NCBI GenBank assembly: GCA_045611635.1
Contig: JAZKXL010000065.1
Location: forward strand, 1 to 11,286
From: Fimenecus sp045611635
GTDB taxonomy: Bacteria > Bacillota > Clostridia > Oscillospirales > Acutalibacteraceae
DNA length: 11,286 bases
Reading direction: 5' to 3'
In this document: piece by piece, positions 1 to 7,852 of the stretch
How positions within the stretch are numbered: the stretch's first letter is position 1
Layout: each line of letters starts with the position of its first letter
Notes under the pieces: model-generated
Database searches by the model: none
The model's input: only the letters and a program-made list of their open reading frames with translations
What the model was told of the DNA's origin: nothing
Made by a program: the position numbers and the translations under genes

Positions 1-39
1 TCCGTCTCCCTCTTCGTTTCCACCTCCCGCCTCTTTGGT

Positions 40-70
40 AAAAAGAGCGCAGACATTCTGTCTGCGCTCT
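40..70 (-). terminator. Rho-independent terminator of the his operon
   Basis: A perfect 11-bp inverted repeat (44-54 paired with 60-70, loop 55-59) starts 17 bases past the hisIE stop. Read on the minus strand, the GC-rich stem is followed by a short T run made from positions 43-40. This is the form of an intrinsic terminator and it closes the histidine operon. The T run is short (4 after the stem), so termination may be incomplete. Confidence 0.85.
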
Positions 71-87
71 CCTTCTCTTTCTTCGGT

Positions 88-735
88 TCAGGTCATTTTC
101 TCCTGCTTCACTTTTCGGTCAATGACATGTCGGGAAGCCAACTCTCTGTGAACATCTTCCAGTGAGATCCCCATTTCGGTCATCAGCACCATAACATGAT
201 ATGCAAGGTCAGCAATCTCATATATCGTTTCTTTCTTATCCTCGGCTTTGGCAGCAATGATAACTTCGGTCGTTTCTTCGCCAACCTTTTTTAGAATCTT
301 ATCAATTCCTTTATTAAAAAGATATGTTGTATAAGAGCCATCCTTTTTGTCAATCTTTCTTCCTTCAATGAGTTTCATAAGCCCTTCATAAGAAAACTCA
401 TAAAGTTCATCGGATTGAAAAACCACATCATTAAAGCAAGAAATCGTACCTTTATGGCAAGCTGGTCCTTCAGGTTCAACCATAATCACAAGGGCATCTT
501 TATCACAATCCGCTGTAATTGATACTATGTGCTGATAATTCTTGCTTGTATCACCCTTAAGCCAAAGTTCTTGACGAGAACGACTCCAAAAACAAGTAAG
601 TTTCTTTTGAATTGAAATTTCAAGACTTTCTTTGTTCATATAAGCAAGTGTGAGGACTTTCTTTGATTTAGCATCAACAACTATCGAAGGAATAAGTCCT
701 TTTTCATCAAATTTTAGTTCATCAATATTAATCAT
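88..735 (-). CDS. hisIE: Bifunctional phosphoribosyl-AMP cyclohydrolase / phosphoribosyl-ATP pyrophosphatase
   Basis: This fused enzyme carries out steps 2 and 3 of histidine synthesis. It hydrolyses phosphoribosyl-ATP to phosphoribosyl-AMP (HisE part), then opens the adenine ring to give ProFAR (HisI part). The 215 residues are the usual length for the fusion. The HisI domain (about 1-115) has the WSRSRQELWLKG motif at 50-61, the metal-binding Asp cluster DCDKD at 76-80, and Cys93 and Cys100, which match the family zinc ligands with Cys77. The HisE domain (about 130-208) has the KVGEETTEVIIAAK helix at 150-163 and the EIADLAYH motif at 173-180. The ATG start follows a good AAGGAG site and lies 2 bp after the hisF stop, so it is the last gene of the operon. 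Base composition rises in GC over the last ~200 bases of the gene, unlike the rest of the operon. Confidence 0.96.
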   Translation of the reverse strand: MINIDELKFDEKGLIPSIVVDAKSKKVLTLAYMNKESLEISIQKKLTCFWSRSRQELWLKGDTSKNYQHIVSITADCDKDALVIMVEPEGPACHKGTISCFNDVVFQSDELYEFSYEGLMKLIEGRKIDKKDGSYTTYLFNKGIDKILKKVGEETTEVIIAAKAEDKKETIYEIADLAYHVMVLMTEMGISLEDVHRELASRHVIDRKVKQEKMT

Positions 736-737
736 AA

Positions 738-1496
738 TTATCTCCTTGTTGGAATATTTGATTTTGCCATTTCATCTTTAAGAGTTTTAATTTCCACTTC
801 ACCAAAATGGAAAATAGACGCAGCAAGACCTGCATCAACCTTAGGGAGAGTCTTGAACAGCGTTATAAAATCGTTTATACAGCCAGCACCACCCGAAGCA
901 ATAACAGGAACATTTACTACATTGCATACCTTATCAAGCATTTCAAGGTCAAAACCTTTTTTTACACCATCGGTATCAATTGAATTAAGTACTACTTCAC
1001 CTGCGCCGTTTCCAACACAACGTTTTATCCATTCAATAGCTTCCATGCCAGTATTTTCTCTTCCGCCTTTTGAAAAGACACGAAAAACACCATCAACGCG
1101 CTTAACATCAGCTGAAATCACAACACACTGGTCACCATAAAGTTTTGCAGCTTCATAGATAAGGTTAGGATTCCTAATAGCACCAGAATTTACACTTACC
1201 TTATCAGCTCCACATTTAAGTACTCGGTCAAAATCGCTAATAGTATTTATCCCGCCACCTACTGTAAGAGGAATAAACACACTCTTAGCGGTTTCACAAA
1301 GAATATCAGTAAAAAGTTTTCTTCCATCAGATGATGCTGTAATATCATAAAAAACAAGTTCATCAGCACCACATTCGCTGTAATACTTTGCAAGTTCTAC
1401 AGGCGAATTCACATCTCTAAGACCTTGAAAATTAACTCCTTTAACAACTCTACCATCTCTAACATCAAGACAGGGAATAATTCTTTTTGTTATCAT
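738..1496 (-). CDS. hisF: Imidazole glycerol phosphate synthase, cyclase subunit HisF
   Basis: HisF is the (beta/alpha)8-barrel subunit of IGP synthase. It uses ammonia delivered by HisH to convert PRFAR into imidazole glycerol phosphate and AICAR. At 252 residues it has family length. The catalytic pair is visible: Asp11 in PCLDVRDGRVVKG and Asp130 in VISADVKR. The two phosphate-binding half-barrel motifs are present (TVGGGI at 78-83 and ASGGAG at 200-205), as is the SIDTDGVKKGFD stretch at 172-183. Lys99 in GADKVS sits where the family's ammonia-gate lysine does. The ATG overlaps the hisA stop by 4 bp (ATGA), with a GAGGTGG site just upstream, implying translational coupling. In this operon hisH lies two genes upstream, separated from hisF by hisA. 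Confidence 0.97.
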   Translation of the reverse strand: MITKRIIPCLDVRDGRVVKGVNFQGLRDVNSPVELAKYYSECGADELVFYDITASSDGRKLFTDILCETAKSVFIPLTVGGGINTISDFDRVLKCGADKVSVNSGAIRNPNLIYEAAKLYGDQCVVISADVKRVDGVFRVFSKGGRENTGMEAIEWIKRCVGNGAGEVVLNSIDTDGVKKGFDLEMLDKVCNVVNVPVIASGGAGCINDFITLFKTLPKVDAGLAASIFHFGEVEIKTLKDEMAKSNIPTRR

Positions 1497-2206
1497 TCGC
1501 CCACCTCAATTGCTTTCTTTAGATTAATTGCGCCTGTATAATACGCCTTGCCAATAATAGCACCATATAGTTTTCTTGCGGAAAGTTTTTCAATATCATC
1601 AATAGATGAAACACCGCCTGATGCAATAATTTGCATTCCAAATTTTTCACTTAACTGTTTGTAAAGTTCGTGGTTTGTACCTTCCATTGCACCATCTTTA
1701 GAAATATCAGTACAAATAAGAGTTTTTACACCAATTCTTTCCATATCACGCGCAAAATCCATAGCTTTAATTTCAGACTTTTCAGTCCATCCTTTTATGG
1801 CTACAAATCCATCTTTTATATCAATACCAACAGCAATCTTATCACCATATTTTTCAACTGCAGCTTTTACAAATCCTTCACAAGTTACAGCAGCAGTGCC
1901 TAAAATCACTCTATCTATTCCTGCTGAAATATAGCGGTCAATAACATCCATACTTCGTATACCGCCACCAACTTCGCAAAAAAGATTTGTGCTATTCTTT
2001 ATTTTCACTACAGTTTCAAAATTAGGCGTTGTTCCGCTTTTTGCACCTTCAAGGTCAACCATATGAATATGAGTAGCCCCACTTTTTTCAAAATCCAAAG
2101 CAACTTCAAGGGGATTTTCACTATAAATTGTCATTTGATTATAATCGCCCTTAAAAAGGCGTACAGCCATACCCTTATATAAATCAATAGCAGGATAAAT
2201 AATCAT
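1493..2206 (-). CDS. hisA: ProFAR isomerase HisA
   Basis: This is 1-(5-phosphoribosyl)-5-[(5-phosphoribosylamino)methylideneamino]imidazole-4-carboxamide isomerase. It opens the aminoaldose ring of ProFAR to give PRFAR by an Amadori rearrangement, upstream of HisF. The 237 residues form a TIM barrel homologous to HisF. The catalytic acids are Asp8 (YPAIDLYKG) and Asp129 (VGIDIKDG). GWTE at 139-142, the loop TDISKDGAMEGTN at 166-178 and the phosphate motifs EVGGGIR (78-84) and ASGGVSS (195-201) are as expected. The ATG is preceded by AAGGGGAG, which lies inside the last codons of hisH. The gap to hisH is 3 bp. I see no Trp-pathway dual-use (PriA) signature, but I cannot exclude one by eye. Confidence 0.96.
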   Translation of the reverse strand: MIIYPAIDLYKGMAVRLFKGDYNQMTIYSENPLEVALDFEKSGATHIHMVDLEGAKSGTTPNFETVVKIKNSTNLFCEVGGGIRSMDVIDRYISAGIDRVILGTAAVTCEGFVKAAVEKYGDKIAVGIDIKDGFVAIKGWTEKSEIKAMDFARDMERIGVKTLICTDISKDGAMEGTNHELYKQLSEKFGMQIIASGGVSSIDDIEKLSARKLYGAIIGKAYYTGAINLKKAIEVGE

Positions 2207-2209
2207 TTG

Positions 2210-2830
2210 TTACTCCCCTTTCATTTCTGCAAATGCTTTTAAAATTGCAAGTCCTACTTTACCACTTTTTTCCGGATGAAACTGACAACCGAAAATATTT
2301 TCATTAGCAACGGCGGCGGTAAGTTTTGCACCATATTTTGACACAGCAATAACTGAATCTTCACAATTTGTAGCATAATACGAGTGAACAAAGTAAACAT
2401 AGTCACCATCGTTTATATATTTGAAAAGAGGATTTTTTTCTCCAGTCATAATAAGAGCATTCCACCCAATATGTGGAATTTTATACGATTCAGGAATAAC
2501 ACCTAATATGGGTTGCACATTCCCTTTAATAAGTCCTAATCCTTCATGTTCACCATATTCAAAACTTTTATCAAAAAGCAACTGCATACCAAGACATATT
2601 CCAAGAAATGGCTTACCGCTTTTAGCCAGTTTTCTTAGTTCATCACAAAGACCGGTTTCACGAAGTTTTCTAGCTGCATCTTCAAAAGCACCCACACCAG
2701 GTAAAATAATTTGATCTGCTTTAGAAAGTAATTCGATATCAGAAGTTACAACAACCTCAGCACCGACTGCAGCAAGAGAACTTTTTAGTGAAAAAAGATT
2801 ACCAACACCGTAATCAACAATAGCTATCAT
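2210..2830 (-). CDS. hisH: Imidazole glycerol phosphate synthase, glutaminase subunit HisH
   Basis: This is a class I glutamine amidotransferase that hydrolyses glutamine and channels ammonia to HisF. The 206 residues contain the full triad: nucleophile Cys79 in GICLGMQ, and His185 and Glu187 in QFHPEKSG. The N-terminal IVDYGVGNLFS and the LPGVGAF motif at 43-49 are typical of HisH. PHIGWNAL at 119-126 and YFVHSYY at 146-152 match the interface and oxyanion regions of the family. The start codon shares one base with the hisB stop (TAATG), so the two are likely coupled. A site AAAGGTG lies 7 nt upstream of the ATG. Confidence 0.97.
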   Translation of the reverse strand: MIAIVDYGVGNLFSLKSSLAAVGAEVVVTSDIELLSKADQIILPGVGAFEDAARKLRETGLCDELRKLAKSGKPFLGICLGMQLLFDKSFEYGEHEGLGLIKGNVQPILGVIPESYKIPHIGWNALIMTGEKNPLFKYINDGDYVYFVHSYYATNCEDSVIAVSKYGAKLTAAVANENIFGCQFHPEKSGKVGLAILKAFAEMKGE

Positions 2831-3414
2831 TATAAAACACCTTTTGTGGACATAATTTCATCCTTAAATTCTTCGTCAATTTCAATTGCATGCTTAATAC
2901 TTCTAGCAACTGATTTAAATGTACCTTCAATAATATGGTGTGAATTTGTGCCAGCAAGTTGTATGATATGAAGAGTAATTTCAGCATTTCTTACGAAACC
3001 TAAGAAAAATTCTTCTACAAGTTCGGTATCAAATACACCAACTTTTTCAGTTAATATCTCTAAATCGTAATTAAGATAACTTCTACCCGAAAAATCAACT
3101 GCAGAGAGAATCAAAGCTTCATCCATGGGAAGAATTGAATTACCATAACGATGAATACCTTTTTTGTCGCCAAGAGCTTTCTTAAAAGCTTGACCAAGAG
3201 TTATACCAACATCTTCAACTGTGTGATGAAAATCTACATAAGTGTCACCATTACAATCGATTTCAAGGTTAAAACGACCATGCTTTGCAAAAAGCGTAAG
3301 CATATGGTCAAGAAAACCACAGCCAGTATCTATCTTACTATTTCCTTTGCCATAAATATCAATTTTAAGACTAATATTTGTTTCCGCTGTTTTGCGCGAA
3401 ATTTCCGTTATCAT
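2830..3414 (-). CDS. hisB: Imidazoleglycerol-phosphate dehydratase HisB (monofunctional)
   Basis: The enzyme converts imidazole glycerol phosphate to imidazole acetol phosphate using two Mn ions per site. The 194 residues form the dehydratase domain only. There is no HAD-type histidinol-phosphatase domain as in the bifunctional enteric HisB. The two metal-binding repeats are visible: DFHHTVEDVG at 61-70 and SHHIIEGTFK at 158-167. FLDHML at 34-39, MDEAL at 97-101 and EEFFLGF at 134-140 are also typical. The ATG overlaps the hisC stop by 4 bp (ATGA) and has a strong GGAGG site inside the last codons of hisC. Because it is monofunctional, the phosphatase step must be supplied by another locus. 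Confidence 0.97.
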   Translation of the reverse strand: MITEISRKTAETNISLKIDIYGKGNSKIDTGCGFLDHMLTLFAKHGRFNLEIDCNGDTYVDFHHTVEDVGITLGQAFKKALGDKKGIHRYGNSILPMDEALILSAVDFSGRSYLNYDLEILTEKVGVFDTELVEEFFLGFVRNAEITLHIIQLAGTNSHHIIEGTFKSVARSIKHAIEIDEEFKDEIMSTKGVL

Positions 3415-4475
3415 AAAATTTCCTCCAATATATTTTCAAGTGTATTAACAAGAATTTCCATTTGCAACTTACTTCCTATAGTAATTCTTAGGTAATTAGT
3501 CAATATAGGTGTATCAAAATGGCGAACAAGTACTCCTTTTTTCTTCAAATTACTGTAAAGTACTTTTCCAGCCACTTCATTGTGTTTTACAAAAATGAAA
3601 TTTGCAAAAGATTGTGTACCTGTAAAACCAAGATTGGAAAGTTGGCTTATTACCCATTCTCTATTTTTCACAATTTCTTTACAATTTTTTTCAACATAAT
3701 CATAGTCTTCAATTGTACCCACACCTGCAGCCATTGTCATACGATTAACATTATATGGGTTTGTGGAATATTTAATTGTATTAAGGTCGCGTATAAGTTC
3801 TTTGCTACCTATACCAAATCCTAATCTTGCACCGGCCATAGAACATGACTTTGAAAAAGTGCGAGTGACAAGAAGATTGTCATATTTATGTATCAGTGAT
3901 ATTACGCTTTGTGCACCAAACTCAACATAAGCTTCGTCAATTACGACAACTGAATTAGGATTACTTGCAACTATTCTTTCAATATCAAAGGATGAAAGAG
4001 CTATTCCGGTAGGAGCATTAGGATTTGCAATAAATATAGTTTTGTTAATTCCTATATAATCTTCAATATTTATTGTAAAATCATCTCTAAGAGGAATTTG
4101 CTCATAAGGAATGTTATTTATTTCTGCAAATACGGGATAAAATCCGTAGGTTATATTAGGAAATACAGCAGGATGGTTTTCATCACAAAAAGCCATAAAT
4201 GCAAAATTTAAAATTTCATCTGACCCATTTGTGAAAAGGATTTCATCCTTTTGTACTGAAAAATGCTCCGCAGCAACATCAACAAGGGCACGCAATTCAG
4301 GGTCGGAATAAAGTTGAAGACTTTCAGCCATTATCTTAGCCCTTTCAGCTGCCTTTGTTGAAGGTGGAAAAGGAGATTCATTTGTATTAAGTTTTACATA
4401 TTCCATATCCTTAGGTTGTTCACCAGGAGTATATGGAATAAGTTTACTGTATTTAGAAGAGAAAAATCTACTCAA
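3411..4475 (-). CDS. hisC: Histidinol-phosphate aminotransferase HisC
   Basis: This PLP-dependent fold-type I aminotransferase transfers an amino group from glutamate to imidazole acetol phosphate. The 354 residues are normal length. PLP contacts seen are Asn152 in NPNAPTG, Asp180 and Tyr183 in VVVIDEAYVEF, and the Schiff-base Lys209 in TRTFSKSCSMAGARLGF. Arg330 in LRITIG binds the substrate carboxylate. The start codon is TTG, not ATG. Its last base plus the next base form a TTGA overlap with the hisD stop, and a GGAGG site lies 10 nt upstream. The N-terminal IPYTPGEQP motif (13-21) is normal for the family, which supports this start over the internal Met24. Confidence 0.95.
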   Translation of the reverse strand: MSRFFSSKYSKLIPYTPGEQPKDMEYVKLNTNESPFPPSTKAAERAKIMAESLQLYSDPELRALVDVAAEHFSVQKDEILFTNGSDEILNFAFMAFCDENHPAVFPNITYGFYPVFAEINNIPYEQIPLRDDFTINIEDYIGINKTIFIANPNAPTGIALSSFDIERIVASNPNSVVVIDEAYVEFGAQSVISLIHKYDNLLVTRTFSKSCSMAGARLGFGIGSKELIRDLNTIKYSTNPYNVNRMTMAAGVGTIEDYDYVEKNCKEIVKNREWVISQLSNLGFTGTQSFANFIFVKHNEVAGKVLYSNLKKKGVLVRHFDTPILTNYLRITIGSKLQMEILVNTLENILEEIL

Positions 4476-5755
4476 TTTATTTCATCCTCCGTACGGACAA
4501 CTGCACTCTTAGCATGTGCTGTAAGACCTTCTTTTTCGGCAAAAAAAGCAACATCTTTAGCTACTTTCTTCAGTGCATCAAAAGTATAATAAGTATACTG
4601 TGTCTTTTTCACAAAATCATCAACGGAAAGTGGGCTAGAAAATTTAGCAGTTCCGCTTGTAGGAAGAGTATGATTAGGTCCTGCAAAGTAGTCGCCAAGC
4701 GCTTCTGGACAGTTTCTACCCATAAAAATCGACCCTGCATGACGTATACCATCAAGATAATCAAAAGGATTATCTACAAGAAGTTCAAGATGTTCAGGAG
4801 CAATCTCATTTGCAATTTCTATTGCTTTTGCAAGAGAATCAGCAACAATAATTTTGCCATTATTATCAATAGACTCCCTAGCTATTTCAGCTCTTGAAAG
4901 AAGAGGAATTTGCTTTTCAAGTTCATCTTGAACACCTTTTGCAAGTTCCATAGAATTTGTAACAAGCACAGCAGAGGCAAGTTTGTCATGCTCCGCTTGT
5001 GAAAGAAGGTCCGCTGCTGCATGAATAGGATTTGTTTTTTCATCAGCAACAATAAGAATTTCACTTGGACCAGCAATCATATCAATTGAAACTTTACCGA
5101 ATACTTGTTTTTTTGCTTCTGCAACAAATGCATTACCTGGACCAACTATTTTATCTACCTTAGGCACACTTTCGGTACCATAAGCTAAAGCTGCAATTGC
5201 TTGAGCCCCACCTACTTTAAAAATTTTGTCAACTCCAGCTATTTTTGCTGCAGCAAGAATAACAGGATTTACTTTCCCATCTTTACCTGGAGGTGTTACA
5301 ATAACAACTTCTTTAACTCCAGCGATTTTAGCAGGTATAGAATCCATTAAAACTGTTGAAGGATAAGCTGCCGTACCACCCGGAACATATAGACCTGCCT
5401 TGTCAACAGGAATTACTTTTTGTCCTATAACAACTCCATCTTCATCATTTATGATAAAACTATTTCTAACCTGTTTTTCATGAAATTTCCAAATGTTTTT
5501 TGCAGCTTTTGTAAGAATATCAATAAATTGAGGTTCGACAATTGAAAAGGCCTCTTCTATTTCTTCTTTTGAAACAAGCAAAGAATTAAGAATTGCTTTA
5601 TCAAATTTTTCCGTATATTCAAGCAATGCTTTATCACCATTACTTTTAACATTTTCTATTATTTCAGCAACAATTGCTTCTACATTCATAGCAGGAACAA
5701 CTCTAGCAAAAATATTTTCGTTGGCAACTTCGCCATATTCAAGTATTTTAATCAT
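4472..5755 (-). CDS. hisD: Histidinol dehydrogenase HisD
   Basis: HisD catalyses the last two steps: NAD- and zinc-dependent oxidation of histidinol via histidinal to histidine. The 427 residues match the family length. By comparison with the well-studied enteric enzyme, the zinc ligands are Gln253 and His256 (LLSQAEHD), Asp355 (LGDYFAGPNH) and His414 (LTAHAKS). The catalytic pair is Glu321-His322 (APEHLEL). GLYVPGGTAAYPSTVLM at 121-137 and DKIVGPGNAFV at 201-211 are the family signatures for the nucleotide and substrate region. The ATG lies 3 bp after the hisG stop, with a purine-rich GGAAAGG site. hisC follows with a 4-bp overlap. Confidence 0.97.
   Translation of the reverse strand: MIKILEYGEVANENIFARVVPAMNVEAIVAEIIENVKSNGDKALLEYTEKFDKAILNSLLVSKEEIEEAFSIVEPQFIDILTKAAKNIWKFHEKQVRNSFIINDEDGVVIGQKVIPVDKAGLYVPGGTAAYPSTVLMDSIPAKIAGVKEVVIVTPPGKDGKVNPVILAAAKIAGVDKIFKVGGAQAIAALAYGTESVPKVDKIVGPGNAFVAEAKKQVFGKVSIDMIAGPSEILIVADEKTNPIHAAADLLSQAEHDKLASAVLVTNSMELAKGVQDELEKQIPLLSRAEIARESIDNNGKIIVADSLAKAIEIANEIAPEHLELLVDNPFDYLDGIRHAGSIFMGRNCPEALGDYFAGPNHTLPTSGTAKFSSPLSVDDFVKKTQYTYYTFDALKKVAKDVAFFAEKEGLTAHAKSAVVRTEDEIN
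4486..4490 (-). promoter_or_regulatory. Ribosome binding site deciding the TTG start of hisC
   Basis: GGAGG on the minus strand lies 10 nt before a TTG that overlaps the hisD stop as TTGA. No ATG is available at this end of the frame until codon 24, which would remove conserved N-terminal sequence. Confidence 0.7.
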
Positions 5756-5758
5756 AAT

Positions 5759-6391
5759 TTACGCCTTTCCTTCAGCTGAAATTTCTGCAACAATTTTTTC
5801 TATTTGTTCACTTTTAAACTTGTAATTGGCTTTATTTGCAATAAGTCTTGCACTTATAGGAACAATAGTTTCAAATACTTCAAGATTATTTTCTTTTAGC
5901 GTTGTTCCCGTTTCAACAATATCAACAATAACATCAGATAGTTCTAAAATAGGAGCAATCTCAATTGAACCGTTAAGATGAATAATATCAATATCTCTAC
6001 CTTTTGAAAGATAGTATTGACGTGCGATATTAGTAAATTTTGTTGCTACACGCAAAGTTTGCCTTGTATCATCGCGAAAATCTCTTTTTGCCGCTACAGC
6101 CATGCGACATTTACCTATATCAAGGTCTAACAATTCATATACATCTGGCTCGTATTCAAGAAGAATATCTTTACCTGCAACTCCTACATCAGCAGCGCCT
6201 CTTTCAACATAAATCGCAACATCAGATGGTTTTACCCAAAAATAGCGAACTCCAACTTCTTCATTTTCAAAAATGAGTTTCCTGTTGTTCTCTTTTATTG
6301 AAGGACAAGGGAATCCTGCTTTTTCAAACATAGCATACACCTTTTCGCCTAACCTACCTTTTGGCAGTGCTACATTAAGCATTGTTTTCAC
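5759..6391 (-). CDS. hisG: ATP phosphoribosyltransferase, short form HisG
   Basis: HisG commits PRPP and ATP to the pathway by forming phosphoribosyl-ATP. At 210 residues it is the short form, which lacks the C-terminal regulatory domain and works as a hetero-octamer with HisZ, encoded directly upstream. Motifs seen are ALPKGRL at 8-14, the AADVGVAGKD loop at 66-75, RVATKF at 114-119 and the PRPP loop DIVETGTTL at 157-165. The start is uncertain. A GTG at 6391 has a GAGGTGA site 6 nt away and gives a 17-bp overlap with hisZ. An ATG three codons in (6382) has AAAGGTG as a site and gives an 8-bp overlap and 207 residues. Both fit the family N-terminus, and I list the longer form. Confidence 0.94.
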   Translation of the reverse strand: MKTMLNVALPKGRLGEKVYAMFEKAGFPCPSIKENNRKLIFENEEVGVRYFWVKPSDVAIYVERGAADVGVAGKDILLEYEPDVYELLDLDIGKCRMAVAAKRDFRDDTRQTLRVATKFTNIARQYYLSKGRDIDIIHLNGSIEIAPILELSDVIVDIVETGTTLKENNLEVFETIVPISARLIANKANYKFKSEQIEKIVAEISAEGKA

Positions 6392-7496
6392 CTTTAGTCA
6401 CCTCACTAAAATTAATTAAAGTTTTATATCTTAATCCATTAGGGATTTTCTTTTGAACGGTCACACTTTGCTCTTTCTCCATAAGATTGTTAACGAACGA
6501 ACTCAACTCACATACGTTAGAATTTTCATCATAAATAACAATACAATCAACATCGTATTCTTTCTTATTTTCACCAAAACGTTCAAGAGTATCAAGATAA
6601 ACAGCAAAACCTATTGCACCGCATTTTTTATTCATTTTTTCCATCAATTTATCATACTGACCACCAGAAAGAACAACACTAGGAACCCCAGAAACAAAGC
6701 CCTTGAATGCAATTCCATTGTAATAGTTTACATCAGTTTGACAAGAAAAGTCAATTCTAAGCATTTCACCAACATCGCTTTGCTTTAAGGCGGAAACAAT
6801 TTCTCCAAGTTGATATAGCGCAGTTGTATCACAAAGTCCACCAAAACATTCTTTAATAACTGGCAATACTGTATCTGGTGTACCATATGTTGTAATAAGA
6901 CTTATAAGAGCATTTGTTTTTCTATCTCCAATTTGAGCATTAATACATATATTTTTTAGTTCATGAACATTTTTTTCAGAAATGCATCTCATTATTTGTG
7001 CTTTCTCTTTTTCTAATATTCCGAATGAATCAATAGCACTAGAAACAAATCCTGAATGAGAAATATCTAACACTGAATCTTTTGAAATCTTTTTAAGACT
7101 ATTGCATGCAAGAAGAATAACTTCACTAATGTTGTATCCATCAATGTTTCCGATACATTCTAAACCAACCTGCATAATTTCTTTAAATGTACCTGTGCCT
7201 TTTGAGGTACGATATACATTTTCATTATAATAAAGTTTTTGAACAGTATCTAAATCATCCTGACTGTTCTTAATAATAGAAAGAGTAACGTCAGGTTTTA
7301 GTGCCATAAGTTTTCCATTAGTATCAGTAAAAGTGATTACTCCGTCAGAAATAAGAAACGCCTTGTTTCTCGCATATAAATCATATTCCTCAAATTTACT
7401 CATTTTATATTGTGAATAGCCATATTTTTCGTAAAGGGAACGAAGAGTAAAAACAACATTTTCAATGAAAGAAAGGGAAAGTTCATTTATGTTCAT
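6375..7496 (-). CDS. hisZ: ATP phosphoribosyltransferase regulatory subunit HisZ
   Basis: HisZ is a catalytically inactive paralogue of histidyl-tRNA synthetase. It binds short-form HisG, activates it and confers feedback inhibition by histidine. The 373 residues contain the class II synthetase core without an anticodon-binding domain. Seen are a motif-2-like region (MALKPDVTLSIIKN at 64-77, then YYNENVYR and FKEIMQVGLECIG at 104-116) and a motif-3-like region (SGGQYDKLMEKM at 277-288, GAIGFAVYLDTLERF at 293-307). A full HisRS would normally exceed 400 residues, and the position directly before hisG fits HisZ rather than HisS. The ATG overlaps the yerC stop by 4 bp (ATGA) after a very strong TAAGGAGGA site, and the 3' end overlaps hisG. 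Confidence 0.94.
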   Translation of the reverse strand: MNINELSLSFIENVVFTLRSLYEKYGYSQYKMSKFEEYDLYARNKAFLISDGVITFTDTNGKLMALKPDVTLSIIKNSQDDLDTVQKLYYNENVYRTSKGTGTFKEIMQVGLECIGNIDGYNISEVILLACNSLKKISKDSVLDISHSGFVSSAIDSFGILEKEKAQIMRCISEKNVHELKNICINAQIGDRKTNALISLITTYGTPDTVLPVIKECFGGLCDTTALYQLGEIVSALKQSDVGEMLRIDFSCQTDVNYYNGIAFKGFVSGVPSVVLSGGQYDKLMEKMNKKCGAIGFAVYLDTLERFGENKKEYDVDCIVIYDENSNVCELSSFVNNLMEKEQSVTVQKKIPNGLRYKTLINFSEVTKGENNA

Positions 7497-7792
7497 TGAT
7501 TTTCCTCCTTATTAAGCTTATCAATAGCAAGATGATATCCACCAGAACCATAGTTGAGGCATTTGCTGACTCTTCCAATAGTCGCTGTGCTGACACCAAC
7601 CTCTTCCATAATTTTTTGATAGCTTAATCCTTTATTCAAAAGAATTGCTGTATCAAGACGTTGTGACATATCCGCAATTTCTTTAACTGTACAAATATCT
7701 TCAAAATAGTCGTAGCATTCTTCTATTGTTTCAAGATTAAGAATTGTTTGAAAAAGTCTATCTATAGACTCACTACGTAATTTTTTCATCAT
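7493..7792 (-). CDS. yerC: YerC/YecD-type TrpR-family regulator, probable repressor of the his operon
   Basis: A small all-helical DNA-binding protein of about 99 residues from the TrpR superfamily (YerC/YecD group). The helix-turn-helix is visible in LSYQKIMEEVGVSTATIGRV, and the trailing CLNYGSGGYH is characteristic of this group. Family members in Firmicutes have been linked to control of histidine genes. Here it is the first gene of the his operon, joined to hisZ by an ATGA overlap, so autogenous repression with histidine as co-repressor is a reasonable inference, not shown by sequence. I chose the ATG at 7792, which lies 8 nt after GAGG. A GTG three codons upstream (7801) overlaps that site and is unlikely. 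A second ATG follows immediately at 7789. Confidence 0.88.
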   Translation of the reverse strand: MMKKLRSESIDRLFQTILNLETIEECYDYFEDICTVKEIADMSQRLDTAILLNKGLSYQKIMEEVGVSTATIGRVSKCLNYGSGGYHLAIDKLNKEENQ

Positions 7793-7800
7793 ATTATACA

Positions 7801-7804
7801 CCTC
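7801..7804 (-). promoter_or_regulatory. Ribosome binding site deciding the yerC start
   Basis: GAGG on the minus strand, 8 nt before the ATG at 7792. The alternative GTG start at 7801 would use the last G of this site, so the site rules it out. Confidence 0.7.
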
Positions 7805-7823
7805 AATAATTTAATACTTTAAT

Positions 7824-7852
7824 ATATTAGCACTTTGCTGTCCTAAAGTCAA
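7824..7852 (-). promoter_or_regulatory. Sigma-A type promoter of the yerC-his operon
   Basis: On the minus strand TTGACT (7852-7847) is separated by exactly 17 bp from TAATAT (7829-7824). The predicted start is near 7817, giving a leader of about 25 nt before yerC. The -10 region sits in the perfect 10-bp palindrome TAATATATTA (7820-7829). Two 10-bp direct repeats (8 of 10 identical, 25 bp apart) lie at 7826-7835 and 7851-7860, overlapping the -10 and -35 elements. They are candidate operator half-sites. There is no room for a T-box or leader-peptide attenuator. Confidence 0.8.

Noticed and set aside
1..43. Start of a further minus-strand gene downstream of the his terminator (GTG in a purine-rich stretch)
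   Set aside because: Only about seven codons would be visible, the ribosome site is unclear and nothing is recognisable.
853..1140. Plus-strand frame of 95 codons opposite hisF
   Set aside because: Shadow of hisF. Its Ser/Pro/Thr-rich composition is typical of a reverse-complement frame.
6375..7496. Histidyl-tRNA synthetase rather than HisZ
   Set aside because: The protein is short, lacks the anticodon-binding domain, and lies directly before a short-form hisG, the normal setting for HisZ.
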